Source: Steroidobacteraceae bacterium (GTDB taxonomy: Bacteria; Pseudomonadota; Gammaproteobacteria; Steroidobacterales; Steroidobacteraceae). From it: a DNA stretch of 64,000 nucleotides. Within the stretch, counting starts at the first letter, position 1, and each line of letters begins with the position of its first letter. Of the stretch, positions 51,406 to 61,531 are shown one piece after another. A program made the position numbers and the translations under genes. The stretch is from NCBI GenBank assembly GCA_017853555.1, contig JAFMJH010000011.1:1-64000 (forward strand), in the 5' to 3' direction. Below the pieces are notes generated by a model. The model worked only from the letters and a program-made list of their open reading frames with translations. It had not been told where the DNA came from and made no database searches.

Positions 51406-52905
51406 ATGAGCAAAGAAATCATGCTGGTGGTCGATGCCGTCTCGAACGAGAAGGGCGTCGACAAGGAAGTGATCTTCGAAGCGCTCGAGGCCGCGCTCGC
51501 GTCGGCCACGCGCAAGAAGCACGGCGAAGAATGGGACGTTCGCGTCGCCATCAACCGCAAGAGCGGCGACTACGACACGTTCCGTCGCTGGAAGGTGTTC
51601 GCCGACGATTCGAAGGAACTCGAAGTTCCCGATCGCGAACTGCGGTTCGAAGATGCGCTCGACGTCGATCCGAAGGCGCTGGTCGGCGGTTTCGTCGAAG
51701 AGCCGATGGAATCGGTCGCCTTCGGTCGCATCGCCGCCCAGCAGGCCAAGCAGGTCATCGTGCAGAAAGTGCGCGAGGCCGAGCGTGCCCAAGTGGTCGA
51801 GGCGTACCAAGATCGCGTCGGGCAACTCGTCAGCGGCGTGGTCAAGCGCGTCGATCGCAACGGCATATTCGTGGATCTCGGCGGCAATGCCGAAGGGTTC
51901 GTCTCGCGCGCCGACATGATCATGCGCGAGATGGTCAAGCCGCAGGATCGCATCAAGGCGTTCCTCAAAGAGGTCCGCTCGGAGCCCCGCGGTCCGCAGT
52001 TGTTCCTCACCCGCGGAGCGCCGGAATTCCTGATCGAACTCTTCAAGCTCGAAGTGCCCGAGGTCGGACAAGGCCTCATCCAGATTCTCGGTGCGGCGCG
52101 CGATCCGGGCATTCGCGCCAAAATCGCCGTGCGCAGCAACGATCCGCGCATCGATCCGGTCGGTGCTTGCGTCGGCATGCGCGGCTCGCGCGTGCAGGCG
52201 GTGTCGAACGAAATCGCCGGCGAGCGCGTCGACATCATTCCGTTCGATGACAACCCGGCGCAGTTCGTCATCAACGCGATGTCGCCTGCGGAAGTCATCT
52301 CCATCGTCGTCGACGAAGACTCGCACAGCATGGACATCGCCGTGTCCGAAGAGAAGCTGTCGCAGGCCATCGGTCGCGGCGGCCAGAACATTCGGCTGGC
52401 GAGCCAGTTGACCGGCTGGGACCTGAACGTGATGACCGAGTCTGATGCCGAGGCCAAGAGCGAATCGGAAGCGCGCACGCTGGTCGAGAACTTCATGAAG
52501 CAGCTCGACGTGGACGAAGACGTCGCGTCGATCCTGGTGCAGGAAGGATTCTCCACCGTCGAGGAAATCGCTTACGTGCCGCAAGGCGAGCTCAACGCCA
52601 TCGAAGAATTCAACGAAGACATCGTCAAGGAATTGCGCAGTCGCGCACGCGACGTGCTGCTCACGCAGGCGATCGCCAGCGAAGAGAGCATCGACTCGCA
52701 GTTGCCGGCGGACGATCTGCTGCTGCTCGAAGGCATGCAGCCGGATCTCGCGCTCGCGCTCGCCCGTCGCGGCGTGCGCACGCGCGAGGATCTTGCAGAC
52801 CAGGCGGTCGACGATCTGCTCGATATCCAGGGCTTGACGGCCGAAGAGGCCGGCAAACTCATCATGAAGGCGCGCGAGCACTGGTTCGCAGCGGGCAACG
52901 GCTGA
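51406..52905 (+). CDS. nusA: Transcription termination/antitermination factor NusA
   Basis: A 499-aa RNA polymerase-associated factor. Order: N-terminal domain (about 1-125), S1 domain (VVKRVDRNGIFVDLGGNAEGFVSRAD), two KH domains (KIAVRSNDPRIDPVGACVGMRGSRVQAV, and SEEKLSQAIGRGGQNIRLAS), and two acidic repeats at the C-terminus (about 365-495) as in E. coli. It shapes pausing and intrinsic termination, possibly at the hairpins upstream of its own operon. The ATG follows AGAGGATAGTAGCG. Confidence 0.97.
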   Translation: MSKEIMLVVDAVSNEKGVDKEVIFEALEAALASATRKKHGEEWDVRVAINRKSGDYDTFRRWKVFADDSKELEVPDRELRFEDALDVDPKALVGGFVEEPMESVAFGRIAAQQAKQVIVQKVREAERAQVVEAYQDRVGQLVSGVVKRVDRNGIFVDLGGNAEGFVSRADMIMREMVKPQDRIKAFLKEVRSEPRGPQLFLTRGAPEFLIELFKLEVPEVGQGLIQILGAARDPGIRAKIAVRSNDPRIDPVGACVGMRGSRVQAVSNEIAGERVDIIPFDDNPAQFVINAMSPAEVISIVVDEDSHSMDIAVSEEKLSQAIGRGGQNIRLASQLTGWDLNVMTESDAEAKSESEARTLVENFMKQLDVDEDVASILVQEGFSTVEEIAYVPQGELNAIEEFNEDIVKELRSRARDVLLTQAIASEESIDSQLPADDLLLLEGMQPDLALALARRGVRTREDLADQAVDDLLDIQGLTAEEAGKLIMKAREHWFAAGNG

Positions 52906-52926
52906 GGCCGAGGAAGGGTTCCGAGC

Positions 52927-55461
52927 ATGGCCGATGTAACGGTTGCACAGTTCGCCGAGGTTCTGAAGATTCCCGTAGACAAGCTGCTCGTGCAGCTTGA
53001 GCAGGCGGGTCTTCAGGTCAGCGGTCCGAACGACACCATCAGCGAAGATTCCAAGCTGGTGCTGCTGACCCACTTGCGCCGCAGTCACGGCGCGGCTGGC
53101 GAGGCGGCCGGCAGCGGCAGTGCGCCGCGCAAGATCACGCTGCAACGCAAGCAGCAGAGCGAAATCAAACTCGCCGGCGGAGCGGGGCGTGCGCGCACCG
53201 TGAACGTCGAGGTGCGCGTCAAGCGTACCTACGTCAAACGCGACGTACTCGAAGAGCAAGCGAAGGGTCAGGCCGACGAGAGCGACGCCAAGAAACGCGA
53301 GCTCGAAGAGTCGCAACGCGCCGAACGCGAACGGCAGGAGAACGAGCGCCGCGAAGCCGAGCGCATCGAAGCCGAAAATCGTCGCCGCATCGAAGAAGAA
53401 GCGGCCACGCGTCGTGCTGCCGACGAGGCGCGTCGCGCCGCCGAGCAGCGTGAACGTGATCAAGCCGAAGCTGATAAATCCGGCCGTGCACGTCCGCGCA
53501 CCGAAGCGGCGCCCGCTGCCGCCGAGGCGCGGCCTGCAAAGCCCGCGACCGCCGAGGCCGAGCGCGATCGACGTACCCGTTACGGTCGCGAAGAGTTGCA
53601 CGTCTCGGGCGATGCGAGCTCGCGCTTCAAGAAAAAGAAGAAGGTGCGCGAGCGCAAGGCGCCCGTGGGCATGGAAGCGCGTCACGGCTTCGAATTGCCG
53701 ACCGCACCGGTGGTGCGCGAGGTGTCGATCGGCGAGACGATCACGCCGCAGGAACTTGCGCAGAAGATGGCCGTCAAGGCGACCGAAGTCATCAAGACCA
53801 TGATGAACATGGGCGTGATGGCCACCATCAACCAGCCGATCGATCAGGATACGGCGATGCTGGTGGTCGAGGAGATGGGCCACACGGCGAAGATCCTCAA
53901 AGAAAACCAGATCGAAACCGACTTGCAAGGCGAATCCGGCGGCATCGCGACCCTGCCGCGTCCGCCGGTGGTCACCGTGATGGGCCACGTCGATCATGGC
54001 AAGACCTCTTTGCTCGATTACATCCGCAAGTCGAAAGTGGCAGCCGGCGAGGCGGGCGGAATCACGCAGCACATCGGCGCCTACCATGTGCAGACGCCGA
54101 AGGGCGGCGTGACCTTCCTCGATACGCCGGGTCACGCGGCATTCACGTCCATGCGTGCGCGCGGCGCGAAGGCGACCGACGTCGTGGTGCTCGTGGTGTC
54201 GGCTGACGACGGCGTGATGCCGCAGACGATCGAGGCCATCCAGCATGCGCGTGCCGCGAATGTGCCGATCGTCGTCGCGGTCACCAAAGTCGACAAACCC
54301 GACGCCGATCCCGATCGCGTGCGTACCGATCTATCGAAGCAGGAAATCATCCCGGAAGAGTGGGGTGGTCAGAATATTTTCGTGAACGTGTCGGCCTTTA
54401 CCGGTCAGGGCATCGACCAATTGCTCGAAGCGATCTTGCTGCAGGCCGAAGTGATGGAGCTTGCAGCGCCGGTCGAGGGTCTCGCCTCGGGTCTCATCAT
54501 CGAAGCCAGCATCGAAAAAGGTCGCGGCGCGGTGGCGACGGTGCTCGTGAAGAAGGGCACGTTGAAGCTCGGCGATCCGATCATCGCAGGCCAGGAGTTC
54601 GGTCGCGTGCGCGCGATGTTCGACGAAACCGGTCGCGCGGTGACCGAAGCGAAGCCCTCCATGCCCGTGCTCGTGCTCGGATTGGCGGCAGCGCCGAACG
54701 CGGGTGACGAATTGCTCGCGGTCGAGAGCGAGCGCAAGGCGCGTGAAGTCGCGCTGTATCGCCAAGGCAAGTTCCGCGACGTCAAGCTCGCCAAGCAGGC
54801 CGCGGCCGTCGGCGACGTGTTCTCGCAGATGACCGAAGAGAAGGCCGGCGTGATCGCCGTGCTCATCAAGGCGGACGTGCAGGGCAGCGCTGAAGCGTTG
54901 CGCGATTCTCTGACGAAGCTTTCGACCGATGAAGTGCAGGTGAAAGTGATCGCGAGCAACGTCGGCGGCATCACCGCCTCGGACGTGCAACTTGCGGCAG
55001 CTTCGCGCGCGCTCGTGATCGGCTTCAACGTGCGCGCCGATGGCGGCGCACGCGAGGCGGTCAAGGAGACGGGCGTCGAAGTGCGCTACTTCTCGATCAT
55101 CTACGAAGCCATCGACGACGTGAAGCAGCGCATGAGCGGCATGCTCGCGCCGGAAGTGCGCGAGCAGATCGTCGGCGTGGCGCAGGTGCGCGACGTCTTC
55201 CGCTCGAGCAAGTTCGGCGTCGTCGCCGGCTGCCTCGTCACCGAAGGTTCGGTCAAACGCAACAACCCGATCCGCGTGCTGCGCGACAACGTGGTCATCT
55301 TCGAAGGTGCGCTCGAATCGCTGCGTCGCTTCAAGGATGACGCCGGCGAAGTGCGTGCGGGTACCGAATGCGGCATCGGCGTGAAGAACTACCAGGACGT
55401 GCGCGTCGGGGACCAGATCGAATGCTATGCACGCGTCGAGGTCGCGCGCACCATCGCTTGA
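52927..55461 (+). CDS. infB: Translation initiation factor IF-2
   Basis: An 844-aa GTPase that places fMet-tRNA on the 30S subunit. The N-terminus ([24 protein letters not shown]) is the IF2 N domain. A long charged linker rich in Glu, Arg and Ala (about 100-225) follows. The G domain begins near residue 345 with GHVDHGKT (353-360), DTPGHAAF and a TKVDKPDAD block; domains II, III and the fMet-binding C2 complete the protein. The initiator tRNA gene lies 7 kb upstream. It starts 21 bp after nusA. Confidence 0.98.
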   Translation: MADVTVAQFAEVLKIPVDKLLVQLEQAGLQVSGPNDTISEDSKLVLLTHLRRSHGAAGEAAGSGSAPRKITLQRKQQSEIKLAGGAGRARTVNVEVRVKRTYVKRDVLEEQAKGQADESDAKKRELEESQRAERERQENERREAERIEAENRRRIEEEAATRRAADEARRAAEQRERDQAEADKSGRARPRTEAAPAAAEARPAKPATAEAERDRRTRYGREELHVSGDASSRFKKKKKVRERKAPVGMEARHGFELPTAPVVREVSIGETITPQELAQKMAVKATEVIKTMMNMGVMATINQPIDQDTAMLVVEEMGHTAKILKENQIETDLQGESGGIATLPRPPVVTVMGHVDHGKTSLLDYIRKSKVAAGEAGGITQHIGAYHVQTPKGGVTFLDTPGHAAFTSMRARGAKATDVVVLVVSADDGVMPQTIEAIQHARAANVPIVVAVTKVDKPDADPDRVRTDLSKQEIIPEEWGGQNIFVNVSAFTGQGIDQLLEAILLQAEVMELAAPVEGLASGLIIEASIEKGRGAVATVLVKKGTLKLGDPIIAGQEFGRVRAMFDETGRAVTEAKPSMPVLVLGLAAAPNAGDELLAVESERKAREVALYRQGKFRDVKLAKQAAAVGDVFSQMTEEKAGVIAVLIKADVQGSAEALRDSLTKLSTDEVQVKVIASNVGGITASDVQLAAASRALVIGFNVRADGGAREAVKETGVEVRYFSIIYEAIDDVKQRMSGMLAPEVREQIVGVAQVRDVFRSSKFGVVAGCLVTEGSVKRNNPIRVLRDNVVIFEGALESLRRFKDDAGEVRAGTECGIGVKNYQDVRVGDQIECYARVEVARTIA

Positions 55462-55471
55462 GCGATGGTGA

Positions 55472-55867
55472 ATGCGCGTTGACTCGCACGTGGCCGGCGG
55501 CAATTCGCGTACGCTGCGGATCGGTGCGGAGATTCAACGCGTCGTCGCGGAGCTCGTCACGCGTGAGGTGAAGGACCCTCGCGTCGGCTCGGTGACCATC
55601 ACGGCGGTGTCGGTCTCGCCCGATCAAAGCGTCGCGCGGGTGTCGTTCGTGCCGTTCGGTCAAGGTCACGAGCTTGCCGAGGTGCAGGCGGGGCTCACGC
55701 GCGCTGCCGGTTTTTTGCGTGGCGAAGTCGGTCGGCGGCTTGGGCTGCGTCACGCGCCGCGACTCGAGTTCGTCTACGACGTGAGCATCGAGCGCGCGGC
55801 ACATCTGACCCATTTGATCGACAGCGCCGTGCGTGCCGATCGCGATCAGCAGGATTCCAAAGATTGA
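55472..55867 (+). CDS. rbfA: Ribosome-binding factor A
   Basis: A 131-aa KH-fold protein that binds the 16S rRNA 5' helix during late 30S maturation and cold adaptation. Motifs are RIGAEIQRVVAELVTREVKDPRVGSVTITAVSVSPD and GRRLGLRHAPRLEFVYD. ATG 55472 is 10 bp after infB. The stop overlaps the TTG start of truB by four bases. Confidence 0.95.
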   Translation: MRVDSHVAGGNSRTLRIGAEIQRVVAELVTREVKDPRVGSVTITAVSVSPDQSVARVSFVPFGQGHELAEVQAGLTRAAGFLRGEVGRRLGLRHAPRLEFVYDVSIERAAHLTHLIDSAVRADRDQQDSKD

Positions 55868-56757
55868 CTGACGGACTGCTGTTGCTCGACAAGCCGGAAG
55901 GTTTGTCGTCGACGCAGGCCACGCAACGCGTGCGACGCCTGCTGCGCGTCGACAAGGCGGGCCACGTCGGCAGTCTCGATCCGCTCGCCACGGGCATGTT
56001 GCCCATCTGTCTCGGCGAGGCGACCAAGCTCGCCGGCGAGGTTCTCGAGGGCGGCAAGGTCTATGAATTTCGCATCGCGCTCGGCAGTGCGACGCGCACC
56101 GGCGATCGCGAGGGCGAGGTGTGCGAAACCCTGGACGTGCCTGCGTTGGATGCCGCGAAGGTGGAGCGTGCGTTGCAGCCGTTCGTCGGCGAGACGTTGC
56201 AAGTGCCGCCGATGTATTCGGCGCTCAAGCGCGACGGCCGACCTTTGTACTCGATCGCACGCGAGGGGGGCACGGTCGAGCGCGCGCCGCGCCCCATCCA
56301 CATCAGTCGACTCGAACTGCGTGATCGCGGGGCTGACTGGCTCGACTGCGAGGTCGCGTGCGGCAAGGGCACCTACGTGCGGGTGCTCGCCGAGGACATC
56401 GCGCGGGCGCTCGGCACCTGCGGGCATGTGGCACGCCTGCGACGTACCCGGGTCGAACCGTTTCCCGAAGACGCCATGATCAGCCTGGCGGCGCTCGAGG
56501 CGCTGCTCGCCTCCGGTGCCCAGCCGGCCTTGCTCGGGCCGGAGATTACCGTCGGTCATCTGCCTGAGGTGCTGCTCAGTCCGGGCGAAGCCCGCGCGCT
56601 CGTCCAGGGGCGGGAGTTGCGTCTGCCGGTGGCGGCGGCGCCCGGGACGCTGCTGCGCCTGCGGATGCAGGAGGGCGGATTTCTGGGTCTCGGACGGGTG
56701 GCGGCACCCGGAGTGGTGGCGCCGAAGCGACTTGTCGCGCAGAAATCCAGCGAGTAG
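55864..56757 (+). CDS. truB: tRNA pseudouridine(55) synthase TruB
   Basis: A 297-aa enzyme making pseudouridine 55 in the T-loop of most tRNAs. It begins with GLLLLDKPEGLSS, has the catalytic D39 in GHVGSLDPLATGMLP, YKGRP-like residues in FVGETLQVPPMYSALKRDGRPLY, and RVLAEDIARALGTCGHVARLRRT. The C-terminal part (from about 240) is PUA-like. TTG 55864 overlaps the rbfA stop; the N-terminus is short compared with E. coli. The rpsO promoter lies inside its 3' end. Confidence 0.96.
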   Translation: MTDGLLLLDKPEGLSSTQATQRVRRLLRVDKAGHVGSLDPLATGMLPICLGEATKLAGEVLEGGKVYEFRIALGSATRTGDREGEVCETLDVPALDAAKVERALQPFVGETLQVPPMYSALKRDGRPLYSIAREGGTVERAPRPIHISRLELRDRGADWLDCEVACGKGTYVRVLAEDIARALGTCGHVARLRRTRVEPFPEDAMISLAALEALLASGAQPALLGPEITVGHLPEVLLSPGEARALVQGRELRLPVAAAPGTLLRLRMQEGGFLGLGRVAAPGVVAPKRLVAQKSSE

Positions 56758-56760
56758 AAT
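56732..56760 (+). promoter_or_regulatory. Sigma-70 promoter of rpsO
   Basis: TTGTCG (56732-56737), a 17-nt spacer and TAGAAT (56755-56760), overlapping the truB stop. It gives a leader of about 48 nt before rpsO, long enough for the S15 autoregulatory fold seen in E. coli, though no such fold is proven here. Confidence 0.65.
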
Positions 56761-56814
56761 GCGCGGCCTTCACGAACGACGTAACTATCAAGATTTAAAA
56801 GGGTTTTTCAGAAT

Positions 56815-57084
56815 ATGTCTCTCAGCAACGAGAAAAAGAGCGGAGTTGTCGCCCAGTTCCGCCGGGATGCCAAGGATACGGGCTCCCCTGAAGTTCAGAT
56901 CGCGCTGCTCTCCGAGCGCATCTCCGGGCTCGGCCAGCACTTCTCCGCGCACGCGGGTGACCACTCCTCGCGACGTGGTCTCGTGAAGATGGTCAACCAG
57001 CGCCGCAAGCTCCTCGACTATTTGAAGGCCAAGCAGCCTCAAAAGTACCAGGAGATCGTCGAGCGCCTCGGGCTGCGCCGCTAA
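56815..57084 (+). CDS. rpsO: 30S ribosomal protein S15
   Basis: An 89-aa primary 16S rRNA-binding protein, full length. It shows [19 protein letters not shown] and [22 protein letters not shown], the helices that grip the central-domain three-way junction. The gene is followed by a strong terminator and then pnp, the standard rpsO-pnp arrangement in which some transcripts read through. Confidence 0.98.
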   Translation: MSLSNEKKSGVVAQFRRDAKDTGSPEVQIALLSERISGLGQHFSAHAGDHSSRRGLVKMVNQRRKLLDYLKAKQPQKYQEIVERLGLRR

Positions 57085-57098
57085 CCAAATCCCTCGCG

Positions 57099-57128
57099 AA
57101 GGCCGCGCCGAACAGAGCGCGGCCTTTT
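57099..57128 (+). terminator. Intrinsic terminator between rpsO and pnp
   Basis: AAGGCCGCGC-CGAACAGA-GCGCGGCCTT is a perfect 10-bp stem with an 8-nt loop, followed by TTCGCTTTT. It lies 15 bp after rpsO, in the position of the E. coli rpsO terminator; partial read-through would reach pnp. Confidence 0.88.
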
Positions 57129-57159
57129 CGCTTTTGACCCTATTCTTTGAGGATTCACT

Positions 57160-59247
57160 GTGACCGCAATCAAGAAAAGTTTTCAGTACGGACCGCACAC
57201 GCTGACTTTGGAGACCGGCGAAATGGCGCGCCAAGCGAGCGCCGCCGTCGTCGCCCGAATGGGCGACACCGTCGTGTTGTGCACCGCGGTGGTGGCGAAG
57301 AACGCGAACCCTGCGCGCGACTTTTTCCCGCTCACCGTCAACTATCAGGAAAAGTTCTACGCGGCGGGCCGCATCCCCGGAGGCTTTTTCAAGCGTGAAG
57401 GTCGCCCGACCGAAAAAGAAACGCTCACCTCGCGTCTCATCGATCGTCCGATCCGCCCCTTGTTTCCGGACGGCTTCTACAACGAAGCGCAAGTCGTCGC
57501 CACGGTCGTGTCGATGGACCCGGATATCGACGCCGACATTCCGGCGATGATCGGTGCCTCGGCTGCACTCGCACTCTCGGGCGCGCCGTTCAACGGCCCG
57601 ATCGCCGCGGCGCGCGTCGGTTACAAGGACGGCAAGTACCTGCTGAACCCGACGGCGAAGGATCTCGCCGATTCGGCCTTGCATCTGGTCGTCGCCGGCA
57701 CCAAAGACGGCGTGATGATGGTCGAATCCGAAGCGGACTGCCTCTCCGAAGAAATCATGCTCGGCTCGGTCGTGTTCGGTCATGAGCAGATGCAGGTCGC
57801 GATCAACGCGATCAACGAGCTTGTCAAAGAATGCGGCAAGCCGCGTTGGGATTGGAAGCCGAACTCGGCCACGGCCGAACTCGAGGCGGCGGTGTCCGCC
57901 GCGGCGCACGATGCGCTTGCCGAGGCCTACCGCATCACCGAAAAGCAGACTCGCTACACGCGCGTCGGCGAGATCAAGAAGGCGGCGATCGCCAAGCTTA
58001 CCGAAGGCGAGGGTGCGGCGTTCACCGCCGACCACGTCGACGACCAACTCTTCAAGCTCGAGAGCAAGATCGTCCGCGAACGCATTTTGAACGGCGAGCC
58101 GCGCATCGACGGCCGCGATTCGACCACGGTACGTCCGATCACCGTCAAAGCGGGCGTGTTGCCGCGCACGCACGGGTCGGCGCTGTTCACCCGTGGCGAG
58201 ACGCAGGCGCTCGTGGTGACCACCTTGGGCACCGGCCGCGATTCGCAGATCATCGACGCGCTCGAAGGCGAACGTCGCGAACCGTTCATGCTGCACTACA
58301 ACTTCCCGCCGTTCTCGGTCGGCGAGACCGGCATGATGTCCGGCCCGAAGCGTCGCGAAATCGGTCACGGCAATCTCGCGCGTCGCGGCGTCGCGGCGGT
58401 GATGCCGAACATGGAAAAATTCCCGTACGTCGTGCGCGTCGTGTCGGAAATTCTGGAATCCAACGGGTCGTCGTCGATGGCCTCGGTTTGCGGTGCCTCG
58501 CTCGCGATGATGGACGCCGGCGTACCGCTGAAGGCACCGGTGGCCGGCGTTGCGATGGGTCTCGTGCTCGAAGGCAAGCGCTTCAAAGTGCTCACCGACA
58601 TCCTGGGTGACGAAGACCATCTCGGCGACATGGACTTCAAGGTTGCCGGCACCAAAGACGGCGTCACGACTTTGCAGATGGACATCAAGGTCGAGGGCAT
58701 CACGCCCGAGATCATGAAGATCGCGCTCGAACAAGCGAAGGCCGGTCGTCTGCATATCCTCGGCGAAATGAACAAAGTGTTGTCGGCTCCGCGCGAGAAG
58801 ATGTCGGAGTGGGCGCCGTCGATCATCACCCTCAAGATCGATCCGGAGAAGATCCGCGACGTGATCGGCAAGGGCGGTGCGGTGATTCGTCAGATCACCG
58901 AGGAAACCGGCACCACCATCGACATCGAGAACGACGGCACGGTCAAAATCGCCTCGGTCAACGGCGCGGCGGGTCGCGAAGCGCAGGCGCGCATCGAACT
59001 CATCACCGCGGACGTCGAAGTGGGTCGTGTCTACGAAGGCCGCGTCGCGCGTCTGATGGACTTCGGCGCGTTCGTCACGATCCTGCCGGGTCGCGACGGT
59101 CTCGTGCACATCTCGCAGATCTCTAACGAGCGCGTCGAGCGCGTCTCCGACAAGCTCAATGAAGGCGACGTCGTGCGCGTGAAGGTGCTCGAGGTCGATC
59201 GTCAGGGTCGCGTGCGCCTGTCGATGAAGGACGTCGAAGAGCGTTGA
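57160..59247 (+). CDS. pnp: Polynucleotide phosphorylase
   Basis: A 695-aa 3'-5' phosphorolytic exoribonuclease of the degradosome. Two RNase PH domains are joined by a helical linker. The first begins [20 protein letters not shown] and the second [35 protein letters not shown]. They are followed by KH ([22 protein letters not shown]) and S1 ([29 protein letters not shown]) domains. GTG 57160 lies behind GAGGATTCACT. It is convergent with gluQ. Confidence 0.98.
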   Translation: MTAIKKSFQYGPHTLTLETGEMARQASAAVVARMGDTVVLCTAVVAKNANPARDFFPLTVNYQEKFYAAGRIPGGFFKREGRPTEKETLTSRLIDRPIRPLFPDGFYNEAQVVATVVSMDPDIDADIPAMIGASAALALSGAPFNGPIAAARVGYKDGKYLLNPTAKDLADSALHLVVAGTKDGVMMVESEADCLSEEIMLGSVVFGHEQMQVAINAINELVKECGKPRWDWKPNSATAELEAAVSAAAHDALAEAYRITEKQTRYTRVGEIKKAAIAKLTEGEGAAFTADHVDDQLFKLESKIVRERILNGEPRIDGRDSTTVRPITVKAGVLPRTHGSALFTRGETQALVVTTLGTGRDSQIIDALEGERREPFMLHYNFPPFSVGETGMMSGPKRREIGHGNLARRGVAAVMPNMEKFPYVVRVVSEILESNGSSSMASVCGASLAMMDAGVPLKAPVAGVAMGLVLEGKRFKVLTDILGDEDHLGDMDFKVAGTKDGVTTLQMDIKVEGITPEIMKIALEQAKAGRLHILGEMNKVLSAPREKMSEWAPSIITLKIDPEKIRDVIGKGGAVIRQITEETGTTIDIENDGTVKIASVNGAAGREAQARIELITADVEVGRVYEGRVARLMDFGAFVTILPGRDGLVHISQISNERVERVSDKLNEGDVVRVKVLEVDRQGRVRLSMKDVEER

Positions 59248-59268
59248 TTGCTCGCGGCTTGCGTCGCG

Positions 59269-60186
59269 TCAGTCCGCCATCACCGAATGCAGGCCGCGAA
59301 AGCGGCCTGTGTTCCATTTGGCGGCCGCAAATTCGAGTATTTCCTTTGGTGTTCGGGCTGCTTCGGGTGCGGCGTCCTGGCGCAGCAGTGCGAGCACATT
59401 GCGCAGCGTCGACATCAACTCCGAATCGCCCGTCTCGATGGCGATGGACCGCCGCGCCTTGGCCAATTTTTGACCGTCGGGTTCGGTCACGACCGGAAGG
59501 TGCAGATATCGCGGCGTCGCGAGACCGAGCGCTTGCTGCAAGCCGAGTTGCCACGCGGTCGCCTGCCACAGATCGGCGCCGCGCACGACGTCGGTGATGC
59601 CGGCGTCGGCATCGTCGACGACGACGGCGAGGTGATAGGCGATCACGCCATCGCGCCGACGGACGACGACATCGCGATGGATGTGCGGCTCGAAGCGGAT
59701 GCTTCCCAGGCTGCGATCCTGCGTTTCGACGGGCGAGAGGCCGGTCAGGTCCACGCGCAGCGCACTGTTGGCCGGATCAACCCGCCGCGTACGGCAGTCG
59801 TTCAGGCAGCACGCCTCGCCATCGTCTTCGGCGAGGCGAACGGCGCTCAATTCGCGTCGAGTGCAACCGCAATGAAACGTTCGACCCGATGCCGCGAGCG
59901 TCTCGAGGGCGCGCTCGTACAGCGCCGAGCGGGCGCTTTGGTACTGCACGGGCAGGATGCTCGCGAGCCCGTACGCGGCGAGCGTCGTCAGAATGTTTTG
60001 CGTGAATTCGTCGCGGCAGCGTGCCGCATCCAGATCTTCGATGCGCAGCAGCCATTGGCCGTGCGCCTGCGCCGCATCGAGAAAGCTGCCGACGGCAGCG
60101 AGCAAAGAACCTTGGTGCAGCAGCCCGGTCGGCGAGGGCGCGAATCTTCCGAGATAACCCGTGTTCGTGCCCTCGGTCATCGCCAA
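59269..60186 (-). CDS. gluQ: Glutamyl-Q tRNA(Asp) synthetase
   Basis: A 305-aa truncated GluRS-like enzyme that attaches glutamate to queuosine at position 34 of tRNA-Asp. The catalytic core has RFAPSPTGLLHQGS (HIGH equivalent), IEDLDAARC, and QKLAKAR (KMSKS equivalent). It has zinc-type cysteines (CGCTRRE, CLNDC) and no anticodon-binding domain. It lies 8 bp after dksA, the conserved dksA-gluQ operon. queF, needed to make queuosine, is just upstream on the same strand. Confidence 0.95.
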   Translation of the reverse strand: MAMTEGTNTGYLGRFAPSPTGLLHQGSLLAAVGSFLDAAQAHGQWLLRIEDLDAARCRDEFTQNILTTLAAYGLASILPVQYQSARSALYERALETLAASGRTFHCGCTRRELSAVRLAEDDGEACCLNDCRTRRVDPANSALRVDLTGLSPVETQDRSLGSIRFEPHIHRDVVVRRRDGVIAYHLAVVVDDADAGITDVVRGADLWQATAWQLGLQQALGLATPRYLHLPVVTEPDGQKLAKARRSIAIETGDSELMSTLRNVLALLRQDAAPEAARTPKEILEFAAAKWNTGRFRGLHSVMAD

Positions 60187-60194
60187 CGGCGCGA

Positions 60195-60983
60195 TCAGCG
60201 GTAGCGGTCGTCGCGCTCGCCGTATTGCTTCTCGCGACGCTCGCGGCGCTCTTGCGCTTCGATGCTGAGCGTCGCCACCGGACGCGCTTCGAGACGCTTG
60301 ATGCCGATTTCTTCACCGGTCTCGAGGCAATAGCCGTACGAGCCGTCCTCGATCCGCTTGATCGCTTCTTCGATTTTGCGGATGAGCTTGCGCTCGCGAT
60401 CGCGGGTGCGCAGTTCGAGACTGAATTCTTCTTCCTGGGTCGCGCGATCGTTCGGGTCGGGGAAGTTCGCCGCTTCGTCCTTCATGTGGGACACCGTGCG
60501 GTCGACTTCTTCCATGAGGTCGCGCTTCCAGCTGTTGAGGATGGTGCGGAAGTGATCGAGCTGGTACTTGCTCATGTACTGTTCGCCGCGCTTGACGATG
60601 TACGGTTGGACGTTGCGCGGACCGGCCAGGAGGCTGGCGTCTTCACCATCTTCCGCATCGACCGGCTGCACGACAGGCAAGGGATTGCGACGCACGTAGG
60701 TCGCCATCACCGGTTCGCGCGGCGCGGACTTGCCGTTGTTCGCCTTGGCAGGCTTCGCGGCGGCTGCTTTAGGCGTCGCCGCGACCGCTGCGGCCACGGG
60801 CTTGGCCGCTGCGACGGCTTTCGGCGCGGCGACCGGTTTGCTCGCAGGTGCCGCTTTGGCGGTCGGCGAGGCTTTTGCCGGCGATGCTTTGGCGGGCGTC
60901 GCTTTCGCCACCGACTTCTTGGCCGCGGCGGGCGCGACCTTGGCGGTCTTGGAGTTCTTGGCAGGGGTCTTTTTGGCCGGCAT
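60195..60983 (-). CDS. dksA: RNA polymerase-binding factor DksA, extended and cysteine-poor
   Basis: A 262-aa protein. Residues about 110-262 are DksA: coiled coil with NFPDPNDRATQEEEFSLELRTRDRERK, including the tip aspartates D176 and D179, which potentiate ppGpp on RNA polymerase. The zinc finger is degenerate: only C219 remains of the four ligands, the others being T222, S240 and A243 (GYCLETGEE, ATLSIEAQ). The first ~105 residues are a Lys/Ala/Pro-rich, histone-H1-like extension with AKASPAKASPTAK repeats. ATG 60983 follows GAGGAG by 7 nt; M1 at 61040 would lie within the promoter. Co-transcribed with gluQ. Confidence 0.95.
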   Translation of the reverse strand: MPAKKTPAKNSKTAKVAPAAAKKSVAKATPAKASPAKASPTAKAAPASKPVAAPKAVAAAKPVAAAVAATPKAAAAKPAKANNGKSAPREPVMATYVRRNPLPVVQPVDAEDGEDASLLAGPRNVQPYIVKRGEQYMSKYQLDHFRTILNSWKRDLMEEVDRTVSHMKDEAANFPDPNDRATQEEEFSLELRTRDRERKLIRKIEEAIKRIEDGSYGYCLETGEEIGIKRLEARPVATLSIEAQERRERREKQYGERDDRYR

Positions 60984-61027
60984 CAGGCGCTCCTCATCGG
61001 AATCCAGGCGCTCTGCGAGGGGGCGGG

Positions 61028-61057
61028 AGTATACAGACAAAAAAGCGCCAGTGGCAG
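61028..61057 (-). promoter_or_regulatory. Promoter of dksA-gluQ, with GC-rich discriminator
   Basis: On the minus strand CTGCCA (61057-61052), an 18-nt spacer and TATACT (61033-61028) are followed by CCCGCCCC. The -35 lies inside the queF terminator hairpin. A GC-rich discriminator suits negative control by ppGpp/DksA. Confidence 0.55.
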
Positions 61058-61063
61058 AGCGCT
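61039..61063 (-). terminator. Intrinsic terminator after queF
   Basis: AGCGC-TCTGCCACTG-GCGCT followed by TTTTT on the minus strand, 15 bp beyond the queF stop. The stem is only 5 bp with a large loop, though internal GCC/GGC pairing can strengthen it. Confidence 0.6.
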
Positions 61064-61078
61064 ACCGCCCAAGATCAA

Positions 61079-61468
61079 TCACGGCAAGGTGACCGGTGGC
61101 GCAGGTGTCCAGCCGGGCTGACGTCGCGTCGCCACCACGGTGGTGTAGATGCCGCCACGGACGTTGAACTTGGCGGTGAGGCGCAGGAAGCGCGGGTTCA
61201 TCGCGGTGGCGAGATCGTCGGCGATTTCGTTGGTGATGGCTTCGTGGAAGGCGCCGCGCTCGCGAAACGACCAGGCGTAGAGCTTCAGCGACTTGAGTTC
61301 GACGCAGGCGCGGTCGGGCACGAATTCCAGCTCGAGCGTCGCGAAATCCGGCTGACCGGTCTTCGGGCACAAGCAGGTGAATTCGGGGATCGTCATCCGC
61401 ACCGTGTAGTCGGCATCCGGCTTCGGATTGGGGAAGGTTTCCAGAGTTCGGGAAGGCTGTGTGGTCAT
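61079..61468 (-). CDS. queF: NADPH-dependent 7-cyano-7-deazaguanine reductase
   Basis: A 129-aa unimodular (YkvM-type) QueF that reduces preQ0 to preQ1 in queuosine synthesis. The nucleophile C34 and D41 are in [34 protein letters not shown] is the QueF signature with the NADPH and substrate residues. The E. coli enzyme is twice as long. It is close to gluQ, which modifies queuosine in tRNA-Asp. It diverges from smc. Confidence 0.97.
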   Translation of the reverse strand: MTTQPSRTLETFPNPKPDADYTVRMTIPEFTCLCPKTGQPDFATLELEFVPDRACVELKSLKLYAWSFRERGAFHEAITNEIADDLATAMNPRFLRLTAKFNVRGGIYTTVVATRRQPGWTPAPPVTLP

Positions 61469-61531
61469 GCCGGATAATTTACACTACGCGGCTAGACGGC
61501 GCCTCCGCCGTCCGAGGGGAACGTTCTCAAG

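Noticed and set aside
51091-54246. A 1051-codon open frame antisense to nusA and infB
   Set aside because: Shadow of biased codon usage on the opposite strand; no recognisable domain, and it crosses well-defined genes.
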